Below the pieces are notes generated by a model. It made no database searches. It worked only from the letters and a program-made list of their open reading frames with translations, and was not told the origin of the DNA. From assembly GCF_028771845.1 (NCBI RefSeq), contig NZ_CP118270.1, positions 4,712,001 through 4,776,000 on the forward strand: a DNA stretch of 64,000 nt. The letters are read 5' to 3'. Below, piece after piece: positions 62,252 through 64,000 of this stretch (position 1 is its first letter; every line of letters begins with the position of its first letter). Both the position numbers and the translations under genes were made by a program. The DNA is from Paenibacillus marchantiae. GTDB taxonomy: Bacteria > Bacillota > Bacilli > Paenibacillales > Paenibacillaceae.

Positions 62252-63931
62252 GTGAAGCAGAAGTACAGAACATTCCTGAACATGGTGGCAATTACTTTGA
62301 TTATGCTTGCAGCAGTATTAATCATGTACACCTTCTCTGTCCAGTCCAGCTTGGATACAGTCAAAAAAGATATTGAGGCCAACAACCTTAATCGGGTTCA
62401 ATTTGTAGTAAATACACTCGACCAGAACATAGATCGGTTAAATATGCTTGCCATTACACTGGAAACGGATAATACAATTGCTCTCCTTCAATCGATCGAC
62501 GTAATGAGTGCATTTGAGCAGGTTCAGCTCATTCAGAATGTTGAGGCCAGAGTGAAACTTCAAAGTCTTTCGGAAGGATGGAGTAACAAAATATCCATCT
62601 ACTCCATCCTCCTCAATCAATGGATTATATCTTCGGAAAATCAGATGCAGTCTCCTGAGAATGATTCACCACAGTCAGGGTGGAAAATCGATCCTGTTTC
62701 AGGGGCATTTTATAAATACAAGACGAATTCCGAGCTAATTATGCGAATGGAGTTCCCTCGGGGCAATCTGGAGGAACTTGTAGAAAACTCACATCAGGGA
62801 GAGAATGAGGCCGTATTCTATCATCCGAATCAGGGATCCATTACTCGCAAAAACGCAAATCCCTTGACCCCCCTTATTTTAGACCAAGTCGTCACTAATC
62901 TTAAGCCTGCTTCCGGTACCGAGACAGTCTCCGTTAACGGTTCTGACTATATCGTCAACTATGTTTATTCGCAACAACTTGAATGGTATCTTATTGACTT
63001 TATGCCTCTGGATAAGGTGTTGCAACCCATTAAAACCAGCCAAATCTGGTTCTACTCCGCCTGTGTAATGCTATTTATGGCAGGGTTGACAATTATCATT
63101 GTTCTCTTTCGGAAAGTTCAGATTCCTATACTGGTTCTTCTGAAGGGAGTTCGACTGCTGAAGCATGCTGAATTCTCTTATCGGATTAAGAGGCAGAGCG
63201 GCAATGAATTTGATTATTTGTATGGACAGTTCAATGACATGGCCGAACAGATCGAAGACTTGATCAAGAAAGTATATAAAGAAAAAATCATAGCACGAGA
63301 AGCTGTGCTCAAGCAGTTGCAGGCTCAAATCAATCCGCATTTCCTTTATAATTGCCTGTTTTTCATCAATAACATGACGCGACTTGGCAACGAGGAAGCC
63401 GTTACGGCCATGACCCAGAATCTTGCGGAGTATTTCAGATATACGACCCGCCTGAATGAACCAATGACCCGTTTGGAAAAAGAACTGGGTATCGTCCGGA
63501 ATTATCTTGAAATTCAATGTCTGCGTATGGAACGACTCTCCTATCATATCGAACTGCCCGATGATCTCAGTTCTATTCCAATTCCAAAGCTGCTTGTCCA
63601 GCCTCTGGTGGAAAATAGTATTATCCACGGAATTGAAATGAAGCGTGATTCAGGTTATATACAGGTTAAGGTAGAACGGACCGAACGAGGTATCCTTCTT
63701 ACTGTTGAAGATGATGGAACAGGGATGACACTTGACGAGATCAACTCCCTTATGGTTAGACTTGCCGAACCTCCTGTAGATACCATAGGTTGTGCCCTGT
63801 GGAACATCACTGAACGTCTGCGTATTCATGATCCTGTTCATTCAGGTATCCAATTGGATCAAAGTCCACTCGGCGGTATGCGGGTGAGAATTCACTGGTC
63901 CCTTCCCACAAATGATCGAGAACTTGAATAA
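62252..63931 (+). CDS. YesM-like sensor histidine kinase
   Basis: The 559-aa kinase has a membrane helix at residues 8-30, an extracellular sensor of about 235 residues, a second helix (FYSACVMLFMAGLTIIIVLF), a HAMP linker, the His_kinase block LQAQINPHFLYNCLFFINN with the phosphorylated His363, and an ATPase domain (LVQPLVENSIIHGIEMK, VEDDGTGM). This class normally pairs with a YesN-type AraC response regulator in the next gene; here a terminator follows instead and no regulator gene lies in the window. The GTG at 62252 is preferred because of AGGGGGAA with 7 bases spacing; ATG at 62213 has no ribosome site. It diverges from the rhamnoside genes and may control them. Confidence 0.88.
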   Translation: MKQKYRTFLNMVAITLIMLAAVLIMYTFSVQSSLDTVKKDIEANNLNRVQFVVNTLDQNIDRLNMLAITLETDNTIALLQSIDVMSAFEQVQLIQNVEARVKLQSLSEGWSNKISIYSILLNQWIISSENQMQSPENDSPQSGWKIDPVSGAFYKYKTNSELIMRMEFPRGNLEELVENSHQGENEAVFYHPNQGSITRKNANPLTPLILDQVVTNLKPASGTETVSVNGSDYIVNYVYSQQLEWYLIDFMPLDKVLQPIKTSQIWFYSACVMLFMAGLTIIIVLFRKVQIPILVLLKGVRLLKHAEFSYRIKRQSGNEFDYLYGQFNDMAEQIEDLIKKVYKEKIIAREAVLKQLQAQINPHFLYNCLFFINNMTRLGNEEAVTAMTQNLAEYFRYTTRLNEPMTRLEKELGIVRNYLEIQCLRMERLSYHIELPDDLSSIPIPKLLVQPLVENSIIHGIEMKRDSGYIQVKVERTERGILLTVEDDGTGMTLDEINSLMVRLAEPPVDTIGCALWNITERLRIHDPVHSGIQLDQSPLGGMRVRIHWSLPTNDRELE

Positions 63932-63945
63932 TAAAGTCTATACAA

Positions 63946-63993
63946 AATGCCTCATACATCACTTGAATTTTGATGTATGAGGCATTATTGATT
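63946..63993 (+). terminator. Terminator after the sensor kinase gene
   Basis: A perfect 16-bp stem AATGCCTCATACATCA / TGATGTATGAGGCATT around a 9-base loop is followed by ATTGATTTTT. Confidence 0.8.
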
Positions 63994-64000
63994 TTTAATT

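Noticed and set aside
63071..63628. A 185-codon minus-strand frame within the histidine kinase gene
   Set aside because: It lies opposite the conserved kinase motifs, so the kinase strand is the real one.

Overview
The window looks like a chromosomal segment of a Paenibacillus-type Firmicute. The signs are moderate GC content, strong AGGAGG-like ribosome binding sites with many TTG/GTG starts, B. subtilis-like cre and Fur sites, rich carbohydrate-active gene content, Lpl-type sugar ABC importers with YesM/AraC-type sensors, and YehI-type DUF4132 genes. No rRNA, tRNA, CRISPR array or intact mobile element is visible. The genus is inferred from style and gene content, not from a marker gene.

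Layout. 1-1.9 kb: an ArsR-type regulator and a class 3-like aldehyde dehydrogenase. 1.9-8.5 kb: xylan side-chain and oligomer utilisation. A divergent AraC regulator faces a GH52 beta-xylosidase, a GH67 alpha-glucuronidase and a zinc polyol dehydrogenase, with cre-like sites in the promoter. 8.5-13.9 kb: small and housekeeping genes (an HPr-like protein with an altered active site, a type B ribosomal protein L31, a Dabb protein, two SDRs, pyruvate oxidase PoxB). 13.9-17.4 kb, minus strand: an MFS exporter with its ArsR regulator and three matching operator-like palindromes, a membrane protein with an L7/L12-like tail, and a cytochrome P450.

17.9-28.1 kb: a tightly packed operon of MoxR AAA ATPase, DUF5682-type protein, VWA protein, 1171-aa DUF4132 protein, SWIM zinc-finger protein and a 98-aa ORF. 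It matches the gene set yehL-yehM-yehP-yehI-yehQ of E. coli, whose function is unknown, and is the best candidate here for an undescribed system. 28.3-31.3 kb: a large WG-repeat/DUF3298-like protein and a membrane protein. 31.6-36.2 kb: a Fur-box-preceded operon of two exporter-fold ABC half-transporters (IrtAB/YbtPQ-like) and a siderophore-binding lipoprotein. An RDD membrane protein follows.

37-48.9 kb: a locus for uronic-acid polysaccharides with a solute-binding lipoprotein, two Lpl-type permeases, a GH88 unsaturated glucuronyl hydrolase, a membrane AraC regulator, a second paralogous binding protein and a secreted beta-helix protein with a discoidin domain that is a candidate lyase. 48.9-52.4 kb: a scarred region with a frameshifted YD-repeat-like remnant, unusual palindromic repeats, and a drug-type MFS pump divergent from an Lrp regulator. 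52.4-63.9 kb: a minus-strand plant-glycoside cluster (orphan binding lipoprotein, GH78 rhamnosidase, P450, then GPH symporter, esterase, SDR), divergent from a YesM-like sensor kinase with no response regulator next to it in the window.

Together the genes describe a plant- or soil-associated saprophyte: three carbohydrate loci each with its own sensor or regulator, siderophore uptake, overflow metabolism to acetate, and a large uncharacterised MoxR-VWA operon.
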